A stretch of 64,000 nucleotides of DNA, from the NCBI GenBank assembly GCA_014529385.2, contig CM043966.1, positions 42,753,537-42,817,536 on the forward strand. Reading direction: 5' to 3'. A model generated the notes under the pieces. The model saw only the letters and a program-made list of their open reading frames with translations. It did no database searches and was not told the origin of the DNA. The DNA comes from Adiantum capillus-veneris. Taxonomy: Eukaryota > Streptophyta > Polypodiopsida > Polypodiales > Pteridaceae. This document shows positions 47,401 through 53,953 of this stretch, one piece after another (the first letter of the stretch is position 1; every line of letters starts with the position of its first letter). A program made the position numbers and the translations under genes.

Positions 47401-50400
47401 AAAGGAGACTCTCTTAGTCTCTTCTTCTCCAAAGCATGACACACAGGATTTGCATGATGGTTTGAATGATAATGGCAAGCATGAAGAATTGCATGACAAT
47501 GACAAGCATGATGATTTGCATGATGATCAAGATGTGATTTCTCACAAGCATGATGATTTACATGACGATGATGTGATTGTTCACCAGGATGATGGTTTAG
47601 TTGATATTTTCTCTAGTGAAGCTAACCTCATTGCAGATTCGATCAATCACGAAGAACCGATCTTGGCTCTCGAGTCTAGGTCCAAAGAACCTTTACAGGA
47701 AGTACTATGTGTTCGAATGATTCGTCAGCACGCATTGTACGAGTGTTTTATACGTGATCGTTTCCTGTATTTTAATCAGCGTCTTTATGTGAACCCTTTT
47801 CCTAGGCATGACATATTGTACGTCGAGCACGTTTCCCTCATGAATGAGCACGGATGTATGCGGATTATTCATGAAAAGCTCAATAGTATGCATTCAAGGA
47901 AGTCACATTCCATGTCTCTTCCGTGGCACGACACAATCGTAGAAAGAGCACAAGAACGATTGAGCATCAAGAATAGGCATTTCGGTTGTGAATTGCCACA
48001 GTTGATTGATTTAGATCAGTAAGACAAGATTCGATCTCATTGTTTGCGTGTGTGTGGTGAACGGCTTGGCACTCCGTCTATTTGTTCATCTACATTGCAT
48101 GCACAGTCTTTTAGGAAGACGAGATTTTTTCCATTCACTTTACATGGAATAAGTATATTCATGTTTTTGTGTTGGAAGTGGTTTCAGGAATTTTCAGCCA
48201 TGGAGATTCTTGAAGAAGAAGAAGCATTAATCTCGACGAAGTTGAAGCATCGAAGGAGCCACAGAAGACTTTGTATCGCTTTCGACGCAGCCCAAAGAAG
48301 CAAGCGTTGCAGACCTTTATAAAGTTCAAGTACCGCACGACCTACACATCAGAGTGGGCCGGTGAAGAGTCCCTTCTAGGATTCTGGATGCTATTGGCGA
48401 TCTCCCTCGACGCCACACAGTTCGGTAACAGTACCTCACTTTGAAAAGGAGGGGATGTCACGTGACACATCCAACCCTATGTGTTCGTAGACAAGCTACA
48501 ACATGATCAAGGTTCAGTCAGTCAAGTCAGTCTAGAATAGGAAGTGATCTGGCACTTTTGTGAGTCTGCTCGCAGACCGTGCATGACCAATCACGTAGAG
48601 TAGATGCATATCCTCCGGTTGCACACAGCATGATTATCAGCATTCCCATCAGAATCCATCAGGGGAATTTTCCAGTGCATTAACCTATTTTTGGCATTTT
48701 TCACTTATTTATTAAGTGACTTTTGTTGGAAAGTAGGTAGGGCAATTTTGCTAAGTTCGTATATAAGCAAACCTAGCGCTAGCACTTTCTGGCAGAAGAG
48801 GCAGCAGGAGCACAATCAACAGGCACCTTCTCAACAGGACCCCAACAGAAGGCCTATCGTTTTTGCAACTCAGCATCAACCAGCGTTTTTGATCTTGCAG
48901 ATTCCTTGCGACAGCAAGAAGCAAAAGACTCCTAGCGTTAGCAGATTTGCACAACGACAGCAGATCAGCCCTAGCGTTAGCAGATTTCCACCGCAAGTCA
49001 AATTTTCAGCCCTAGCGTTTTTGCATTTGCCAGGCATTTCAACATTTTGCAAATCTACCGCGACGGACCCAATACAAACACCAGCGTTTTCAGTTTTCAG
49101 CACTTAGACATCGCAAAACAAGTCCTGAACCTCACAAGTCTCACCTTCCCATAGCAGATCCTCGCCGCACGGTGAAATCAGCGAAGTTTACAGATTCAGC
49201 CCGGAAAACGCAGATTTCAGCATCTGCGTTTTCAGCGCGTCGTCGTCGCGTCGTCGCCATCAACATCGTCATCGACATAGAGTCAGAATTCAGCTAATAG
49301 AAGATTTGCAGATTTCAGCCCTTATCATTTTCAGATTTCAGCCCGCTTCGTCGTCGTCCTCGTCATCGTCGGCAAGTCCAAGCATTGTAGAGATTTGTGC
49401 AATCATAAGTAGACCGCTCCGCCATGGAGAGTGGGGCCTTCGGAGGAGGGTTTTACAACGTCTCTGGTGTCGTATTCTTCTCTCTCTCTCTCTCAGTCTC
49501 ATTCACCTTCAATCACAGTGTCATTCACTTTGTTTGTGATCATTTGCACTCTCTCATTAAAGGAACGGAAGGCTCTCCCTTCGTTAAGTAAAAGGAATCC
49601 TTGAGCACACTTCGGAGCACTCATCTTGAGCAAAGTTCAATGTTCACTTCCGCTGCACCTTACACTCCTATACATAGGAGAATAGGGGCTGGTCGGGCAA
49701 TAATCCTCAATATAGCCCAATGACCTTAAAATATGACCCTCCAATATAAATGGAGAAATTTGTGACCAAAACAGGTCTAAAGTGGGAAATGTGCTGAACA
49801 ACCCTAAGTGTGCCTGAGATCCGTGTCCAGCAGGTGTACGGGTGGCCAACCCACAACCAAGGGTTAGTGCACGTGATGTGTGTGAAGCTTGTATACAGTG
49901 TGCGAAGCATCTAGAGATGAAGAATCTAACAAGCACACCCCCCCATCCCCAAACCCTCCTCCCCCCCCAACTCCAAGAACTGACCCAGGGATGTTACCCT
50001 TGGGAGCACGGTGCCCTAACTACTATGCAATTTTTGAAAAATATGCAAGTGGGTTTGATGTCGTAAATGCAGGTCGATGTAAATTAGGGAATATAGAAAA
50101 TGCGGGGTTCGGGCAGCATTTTTTTGTAAATACGGGGCGGCAAATCTATTGGCGCGATGTTGCCTGCGGCACCCAAAAGCGTGCTTGCCCTAGATCCCCT
50201 CCCCCCATGCCTGTGTGATATAGAGAGGAGGGTCTCTATCCTGGAGTCATGAGGAGTTGATTTAGTGATGATACTTATATTTCTGTAACATTCTATAATG
50301 AGACATGATCATCAATTATACCTTGATTGGTCTCATGGACCAAAGTGCTGTCTTTGTGCAACCATTGCATATATAATCTCTATCTGTTGTTCAGAGGATC

Positions 50401-53400
50401 TTACTTTATTTATTTATAATTTATATATATGTATCCATATATCTATGTCTCTATACGTATACCTGCTGGCCTTGCAGTTGGCACTTGGATATGAAAGTTG
50501 GTGCAAGGATATCACAGTATTTAGCCAATATTACACATGTTTGGTAGTTGGTTATGTTACATTGTGGATGAGTACCAGGGGTGTGTAACTTGGACTTGCC
50601 TTTTAAGTTGAGTCCTGGTTTTCCTGGATCCTTAAAACATATAGGATCCTATTTGTCAATGTTGTCGTTGGTGGGTGCGAGAGTTGCCCAAGCACTGCCT
50701 TTGGAACTGTTTGGGGCTGCAAACGATTTGGCGTCCTGTGCGTCCTGTTTGTGTTCTGCTGGCTGGAGTGTGTCTTCATGGTGGATTTGTTCATGGGGAG
50801 CAATATCTTGGCTTTCACATGCTTTTATATCTTATTTGAGGGGGGAAGATGTGAAAGTATGAAGGTGACACTTTTTTTTACTGATTGCATAAACAGATAC
50901 ACAGCCAAAGATCAGATCTTTTCCACTCTAATTAGTCATACTTCTTGGTGCATTTGGAAGGTGAATTGACTGCACATTACAAGTGCAGAGCCTTTCTCTA
51001 TTGCAGAGATGCTAGCTAGAATTTGGTCCAAGCTGATCCATACTGTATGAACGTTGATAACGTATCTGGAGCAGCAACATTTTTGTTTCACCAAACCCTC
51101 GGGTGGAATTCCATGTATCTTAGACTCATCAACAGGGAGTCCTGGTGGCAAGCTTACTGGTGTGACCTCTGTATACAGCTCGGTTTTTCCTACCAAAAGA
51201 AAAAAGAGGCAGCATGTTCTTTCCAATTATTTTCCAGTTCTGGATATCATGCATATGAGCATGTGGATGCTTGTATGTCATTTCTTGCAAAGTTTTCTTT
51301 GCGATTTTAACTTGGTTGTCTTGCTCATGACCTTTTTCACAAGTGCATGCTACAATTGATTTATTCCATTTAATTGAACTTTTGATGCACATCAGATGTG
51401 TCAGGCTGCTATTGTAGGATGTTTAGCAAACTGCTCATCGGTCAAGTGTACATCGTCTTTTGAAAAGGCGGCAAGAGTTATTCATGTTGCTATTTTTATT
51501 AGGTGCTTTGCAATCTTCTGCCATGATTTCTTAGTCATTAACAGAGTCCTGTCGGATCAGAAACTCCGTTTCCAAAGTCACCCGCTTCTCGTTTCCTTTG
51601 TGTTTTTTGTGCTGTTTCATAATGAAATTATGAAGGTTACATACAAAATTTTACTATAAGAAGCTGTATCTAATCAGTTCCATTGCAAAGAACAAGCGGT
51701 TTTCGTCTTCGATGGCCTTGCTGGTCTCGTTTCTGTTTCCTGTTTTATGGAACTATACACATCAATTCAAAAAGAATGGTCGATTGTTATGAGTAACAGT
51801 CAAGTTGTCTTTGTAGTTGGACAGCGGGCCAGTAAGAACAATAAATTTTGTATGCAGTCATCCGTCTATGCTGCCAATTCTTCTGGCATGCTGAATACAA
51901 AACTATCTCAAGCTTTATGGGGAAAATCCGTAGACAAAGGAACATGTTCCAAAAATTTCAGTTTTGTAAGGTGGTCCCGGGGCCCTGCTTACATTTTCCA
52001 TTCTGATATAGCACTGCAAAGTGCATTTGAATTGTCGCACCCTAGTAGGATATAGTTGTGTGTAGCTAAAGTAGTTCAATTTCTCACTGTATCAACAATA
52101 GGTTTACATGAACCAAAGTTTATGATTTGACTTCTCATACTTCCAAGCTAAACAAGTGTGCTTATGAACAATCTGCAGGAAGATGAAAGTCTTCGAAGAT
52201 GGAAGGAGCAGTTGCTTGGTGGAATTGATTTGGATCAAAGTGACGGTAAGCTTAGATTTGATGGCATTCACACATGCTTCACTTTGCCATGTGGTTGGTC
52301 TCTTGTCTCAATTTCACATAGTTACCCACTTAAGTTAATATTTTACAAGAGTGGTGACATGGCTTTATTTCAGAAAAGGTGGATGCTGAGGTTGAATTTG
52401 TTAGCTTGAGCATTCTTGCAAGAGGAAGAGCAGAACTTAACATTTCGCTTCCACTACCCTGCAATAAAGCAGAAGTAGCTTTTGCACTGAAGGAAGGTAG
52501 CAGTTACAACCTCAAGTTCACATTCACAGTGCGGCACAACCTCGTCTCTGGTTTGACATACTTGAATACCGTCTGGAGATGTGGTGTTCAAGGTAAAGAC
52601 TTGTAGCATTCAAGACCAGTCAACATTTTTATCCCTTTAAGGGCACTGCCATTGTCAAGTTGGGTTTTATGCTGCATGATAACAATACATATTTTAGCCA
52701 ACCACCTATCCGCCAGATTACATCAAGAGAAGCACCCAAAGGGTAGATGATTTAGGCCCCCATTTTAGATGAGTATTCCTTTGCAAGAAATATGTGCATG
52801 CTTTCTCAGATGGTTTAAGGCAGAAAGTGTTGACAGAGTGTCACAATCCTTCTTCTGTTGGGCACAAGGGCATAGATCCAATCCTTAACAGGGATGTGAT
52901 ACATACTTCTATCGGCCGCAGCTCAAAAGGATGTGGATGAGTTTGTGCGTACTTGTTTAGTAGGTCAGAAAGTGCCTCTTTGAGTGTAAGAAGCCTCTGA
53001 GCTTGTTGCTCTGCTTGTAGGTTACTTTTCCTCGATCAAAAAGCATATTTCCAACTTACCTAGGCAGCTGAACCAGACCTAGAGAGCTTTGTGTGTTTCA
53101 TGTTGCTTCTTCCCTTGTTTGAGAGCCACCCACTTTGTTCTTTATGTAATAGTTGAATGCAAGGAACGGTTGGAAAACCTAGGTTTTATGAGCTTTAGTT
53201 AACTCTTCACTTTTCTCATATTGCCATCTGTCTTTGTGTGTAGGAAGCTTCTTACATTTTTCTTCTGGCCTAATGGGTGCGTTTCTTACTTCCCTGTGGA
53301 ATGCAGTTGATCAGACTCATATTATGCTTGGGTCCTTTAGTCCTCGGAAGGAGCCTTATGTGCAAGTACTGGATGAAGAGACTACTCCCACAGGAATTGT

Positions 53401-53953
53401 GGCTCAGGGAGTTTATTCTGCAAAGACCAAGGTTTGTCTTGTTCTCTGTAAGCATGATTCGGACATGAGTTTGTTCGTTTCCCATTGCTCAATAGCATCT
53501 CTTTTCACAATTTCCATGGGGGACTGTTTGTGCTTACAGCTGTAGTATAACATGTGTGCTCATATACAAGTAATGCCCATGTATGCATGCACCTACACTC
53601 ACCTTCAGATGCACATTTTGTGCACGCGTGTGTGTATGCGTGTGCATGCATGCACGTTTGTGTGTGAACCAAAAGCTGAACTCGTGATTGTGATGCACCA
53701 AAATTGAAGCGTTTAAACTTGACGATCAGATAAAGGTTTTCCTTGAATCCAACCCCTGCTTTGTGTTTGTTATGAAAGCCCAAGTGAGCAATCTGCCTAG
53801 ATCATTAGAGAATGGCTGATATGCACAGTGGAAGGCTCTCTGTATCCTCTCCTACTCTCTCAACTCAAGACTCTATGTGTGCAGTTTGTGGATGATGATG
53901 GAAGATGCTATTTGGAGGCAGATTATTCATTCGAAATTCGTAAGGATTGGTAG
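29636..53953 (+). CDS. Rho GDP-dissociation inhibitor (ROP-GDI), 5 exons
   Basis: RhoGDIs bind prenylated Rho/ROP GTPases, keep them GDP-bound in the cytosol and limit where they reach the membrane; in plants they shape polarised growth. Exons: 29636-29821, 52179-52245, 52374-52592, 53307-53431, 53885-53953. All introns are GT-AG and the phases fit (0,1,1,0), giving 221 residues, a normal length. Residues 1-62 form the acidic, disordered N-terminal arm (LCDSEDEEH, VPLKQQLELDK). Exon 2 begins EDESLRRWKEQLLGG, the conserved GTPase-contacting helix. Exons 3-5 give the immunoglobulin-like prenyl-binding domain: LKEGSSYNLKFTFTVRHN, GLTYLNTVW, LGSFSPRKEPY, EETTPTG, GVYSAKTK and FVDDDGRCYLEADYSFEIRK. 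No stop or frameshift. The first intron is 22,357 bp and full of retroelements. Assigning exon 1 across that distance is inference, but the junction KQQLELDK/EDESLRRWK matches the family exactly. Confidence 0.9.
31366..31705. repeat. Tandem duplication (~171 bp) inside the left LTR of element D
   Basis: Two copies beginning atggtttgtacaagtgtttt at about 31366 and 31537 share gttacact, gggcatctgg, tgcatgtagttctaggttag and ggtccaatcggttcgtcaaa. The right LTR (around 33630-33790) has one copy only. Confidence 0.85.
31739..31746 (+). promoter_or_regulatory. TATA box of the left LTR of element D
   Basis: TATAAAAG in the expected part of the LTR; the partner LTR has TATAAAAG at 33830-33837. Confidence 0.55.
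32399..32453. repeat. (CT)n microsatellite in element D
   Basis: About 27 uninterrupted CT units. Confidence 0.95.
34922..35074. repeat. Tandem duplication (~84 bp) in the left LTR of element B
   Basis: The stretch containing ggtc(c/t)aaagtgggaaatgt and gagatccgtgtccagcaggt occurs twice (starting about 34922 and 35006); the right LTR of B has one copy. Element E inserted at the end of the second copy. Confidence 0.85.
35075..35261 (+). repeat. Left (5') LTR of element E
   Basis: 187 bp, tgttgggg...ccccttca, matching 41591-41781. Contains the word cttgcccggccgcccagagtctgggcgcc, a GC-rich inverted repeat, in both copies. Confidence 0.9.
35263..35274 (+). promoter_or_regulatory. Primer-binding site of element E, initiator tRNA-Met type
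   Basis: TTGGTATCGGAGC begins one base after the LTR; the standard plant initiator tRNA-Met site is TGGTATCAGAGC. Confidence 0.8.
36393..36544 (+). pseudogene. Gag N-terminus of element E, interrupted by the PLE
   Basis: From ATG at 36393 the frame reads MAETGDRSDYDLSEMCIFDG and then DFAAWRECMLDALTQRGL, the N-terminal signature of copia gag (.FDG.NF..W...M...L...GL). It continues to the insertion point at 36544; the rest of gag resumes at 39841. The frame is open upstream to ATG 36228, but that 55-residue hydrophobic stretch is leader sequence. The PLE fuses to it in frame. Confidence 0.85.
36529..36544. repeat. 16-bp target-site duplication, left copy (PLE)
   Basis: atgtaggtagaccttc, identical to 39825-39840. 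The flanking bases differ. Confidence 0.95.
36545..39080 (+). CDS. Penelope-like (PLE/TERT-type) reverse transcriptase
   Basis: About 844 uninterrupted codons, continuous with the gag start upstream (950 codons in all from 36228). RT motifs in order: KPRFIAAS (motif 2a region, near 37868), FDFTTLYTKL (motif A, near 38111), IGIPMGTNCAVFLANFY (motif B, near 38410), RRFVDDLFVP (motif C, near 38547), YCALLDLKIF (motif D) and YGVICSQLFRFSRLCSS near the thumb. This motif B/C pair and the YGV.ISQL.R block are typical of PLEs common in invertebrates and reported in green algae and plants. Upstream is a CPC...GHV.TADC segment, also conserved in that clade. I see no GIY-YIG endonuclease at either end. 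It copies the element's RNA. The clean frame suggests a young insertion. Confidence 0.85.
39148..39450 (+). CDS. Small second ORF of the PLE, unknown
   Basis: 100 codons (likelier start at the Met of MAEYAHHLRR, 39163). The middle is helical and mixed-charge (LLLGTDDVSRDVIAVVQAM), the C-terminus hydrophobic and aromatic. No Cys/His pattern and no GIY-YIG. It lies 67 bp after the RT stop, within the duplication-bounded insert. It may be an accessory protein of the element or a chance ORF. Confidence 0.35.
   Translation: MLAFIMAEYAHHLRRVIETQLVGFVEYVQSMNDLYINLHLLLGTDDVSRDVIAVVQAMHDKGDNLILPVWTSSEVEITYCQVWFFALRRFVVVFIFRFHI
39825..39840. repeat. 16-bp target-site duplication, right copy (PLE)
   Basis: atgtaggtagaccttc, identical to 36529-36544. 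It marks the point where the copia gag resumes. Confidence 0.95.
39841..40276 (+). pseudogene. Gag C-terminal part of element E with zinc knuckle
   Basis: The frame resumes right after the duplication: DDQWQELEEMALSTLSLHLA, then YETTSRALWRRLHEMY, the middle block of copia gag (W..L...A...I...L....V......ETA..LW..L...Y). CWYCGHSGHVRRRC is a canonical CX2CX4HX4C knuckle followed by an arginine-rich stretch. It is shorter than usual: the capsid helices between W..L and the knuckle are partly missing. A TAG at 40274-40276 ends it in frame with the protease-like region. Confidence 0.85.
40277..40624 (+). pseudogene. Copia protease / pre-integrase region of element E, catalytic motif lost
   Basis: In frame with gag after one TAG. 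The copia protease start WILDSGAS.HIT is here WLLGADAMFHIT, so the catalytic Asp-Ser-Gly is gone. The rest is well conserved: HREWFCSYSSG, VRLTDGS, IAGAGDVRL, LRHVRYVPDLTVSLISIGQL and SGTGYPLHV. Copia elements use this protease to cut gag-pol; this one cannot. Retention of the fold without its active site suggests that it serves as part of gag structure, or is drifting. Confidence 0.8.
40627..41397 (+). CDS. Second ORF of element E, unknown acidic protein
   Basis: Starts at ATG 40627 in a different frame from gag (40627-41157, 176 codons); the same frame continues past one TAG to 41397. It is rich in Glu, Ser, Gln and Met, with small internal repeats (RDTSMRDTSM; two HESSSESQQ/CSSESRQE-like blocks). 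The distal part has a hydrophobic stretch (IVATVGAFAVGVIIRLL) that could span a membrane. No RT, integrase or known domain is seen. It occupies the place where copia has integrase and RT. Confidence 0.45.
41591..41781 (+). repeat. Right (3') LTR of element E
   Basis: 191 bp, tgttggga...ccccttca, followed by target duplication cgggt. Confidence 0.9.
41844..43086. mobile_element. Unclassified insertion in the left LTR of element B
   Basis: Compared with the right LTR of B, about 1.24 kb is extra between ...tacatagtg and gtgtgctaagcatc. The borders are approximate. It includes a TATAAAAG (42643-42650) followed by a pyrimidine-rich stretch, as a solo LTR would. No TG..CA ends or clear duplication could be fixed. 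Confidence 0.45.
43121..45186 (-). other. Internal region of element B, no coding domain
   Basis: Short minus-strand ORFs (for example 44924-44442, 160 codons) are Ser/Pro/Phe rich and show no gag, protease, RT or integrase motif; I read them as chance. It contains a 14-15 base C run near 43870 and purine-rich stretches. Length and lack of domains define B as a large retrotransposon derivative. Confidence 0.6.
45353..46559 (+). repeat. Left (5') LTR of element C
   Basis: 1207 bp, TG..CA, TATATAAG at 45667-45674. Downstream of the TATA box the words tagcgtttttg and agatttcagccc recur many times, an unusual low-complexity leader shared with the right copy and, more weakly, with element D. Confidence 0.92.
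46561..46572 (+). promoter_or_regulatory. Primer-binding site of element C, initiator tRNA-Met
   Basis: TGGTATCAGAGC one base after the LTR end, identical to the standard plant copia primer site. Confidence 0.85.
46915..46978. repeat. Short tandem repeat, cctcaagaacatcaagac-type unit
   Basis: Four near-identical 15-18 bp units in a row within the internal region of element C. The two overlapping frames read as KTLKNI and DPQEHQ repeats. Confidence 0.85.
47327..48022 (+). CDS. Unknown ORF of element C
   Basis: 231 codons. After a helical start (MLRLFSQVQAQMQEIREKE) comes a His/Asp-rich repeat section (KHDDLHDDQD, KHDDLHDDD-like), then a mixed region (YECFIRDRFLYFNQRLYVN). No zinc knuckle, protease, integrase or RT. 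Upstream frames (46792-47141) contain a possible gag-like phrase QDFNGWSSFEAEW but are broken. The ORF may be a gag descendant or an element-specific protein. Confidence 0.4.
   Translation: MNDRHMKEMLRLFSQVQAQMQEIREKETLLVSSSPKHDTQDLHDGLNDNGKHEELHDNDKHDDLHDDQDVISHKHDDLHDDDVIVHQDDGLVDIFSSEANLIADSINHEEPILALESRSKEPLQEVLCVRMIRQHALYECFIRDRFLYFNQRLYVNPFPRHDILYVEHVSLMNEHGCMRIIHEKLNSMHSRKSHSMSLPWHDTIVERAQERLSIKNRHFGCELPQLIDLDQ
48456..49664 (+). repeat. Right (3') LTR of element C
   Basis: 1209 bp, TG..CA, TATATAAG at 48760-48767, followed by target duplication ctcct. Confidence 0.92.
49932..52178 (+). other. 3' part of RhoGDI intron 1
   Basis: No transposon domains and no exon recognised. Several short ORFs (51023-51310, 51747-52055) lack motifs. 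T-rich stretches typical of plant introns precede the acceptor at 52177-52178. Confidence 0.6.
52179..53953 (+). CDS. RhoGDI exons 2-5 (GTPase-binding helix and Ig-like domain)
   Basis: Exons 52179-52245 (67 nt, acceptor ctgcag, donor gtaagc), 52374-52592 (219 nt, acceptor tttcag, donor gtaaag), 53307-53431 (125 nt, acceptor atgcag, donor gtttgt) and 53885-53953 (69 nt, stop TAG). Conserved RhoGDI blocks run unbroken from EDESLRRWK to EIRKDW and the stop. Confidence 0.93.
52790..53020 (+). pseudogene. Ty3/gypsy integrase zinc-binding fragment in RhoGDI intron 3
   Basis: With frameshifts the plus strand reads LRQKVLTECHN, SSVGHKGID, then YFYRPQLK and VDEFVRTCLVGQKV, which is the gypsy integrase HHCC region (H..H, WP..K.DV..FV..C..CQ). 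The second-last Cys is Gly here. No other pol parts or LTRs are visible, so it is an old fragment within intron 52593-53306. Confidence 0.6.

Larger units (their letters stand above)
45353..49664 (+). mobile_element. Non-autonomous LTR retrotransposon (element C) inside the right LTR of element B
   Basis: LTRs 45353-46559 (1207 bp) and 48456-49664 (1209 bp) run tgtcacgt..cttaca and differ by roughly 5 percent in the first 230 bases. The 5-bp duplication ctcct lies at 45348-45352 and 49665-49669 and interrupts the B LTR exactly (ctcct|atata in the unoccupied copy). TTGGTATCAGAGC after the left LTR is a perfect initiator tRNA-Met primer site; AAAAGGAGGGGA precedes the right LTR. The internal region is 1.9 kb with one ORF of unknown type and no pol. 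Confidence 0.92.
34656..49931 (-). mobile_element. Non-autonomous LTR element (element B), both LTRs split by later insertions
   Basis: On the plus strand the LTRs begin tgt(t/c)agagtgtgcagcggaagg at 34656 and 45187 and end gatgaagaatctaaca at 43120 and 49931. Flanks agcat (34651-34655) and agcac (49932-49936) look like a 5-bp target duplication with one change. Just inside the right LTR the minus strand reads TGGTGTCAAAGC, close to the initiator tRNA-Met primer site TGGTATCAGAGC, and just inside the left LTR it reads GAGGAGGGG followed by TGTTAGATTC. B is thus minus-oriented. The internal part (43121-45186) is only ~2.07 kb and shows no gag or pol, so B is LARD-like. The left LTR contains element E and another insert; the right LTR contains element C. 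Confidence 0.85.
29822..52178 (+). other. RhoGDI intron 1, 22.4 kb, host to nested retroelements
   Basis: The intron starts GTACTC and ends CTGCAG. About 18.5 kb of it is element D plus the B/E/PLE/C nest. The left non-repetitive part (29822-31164) and the right part (49932-52178) show no further exon. A 102-codon ORF at 51747-52055 near the 3' splice site has no recognised motif. Confidence 0.85.

Noticed and set aside
51747-52055. 102-codon ORF as an alternative RhoGDI first exon
   Set aside because: It does not resemble RhoGDI N-termini and ends in a stop 120 bp before exon 2 without a useful donor that I can see.
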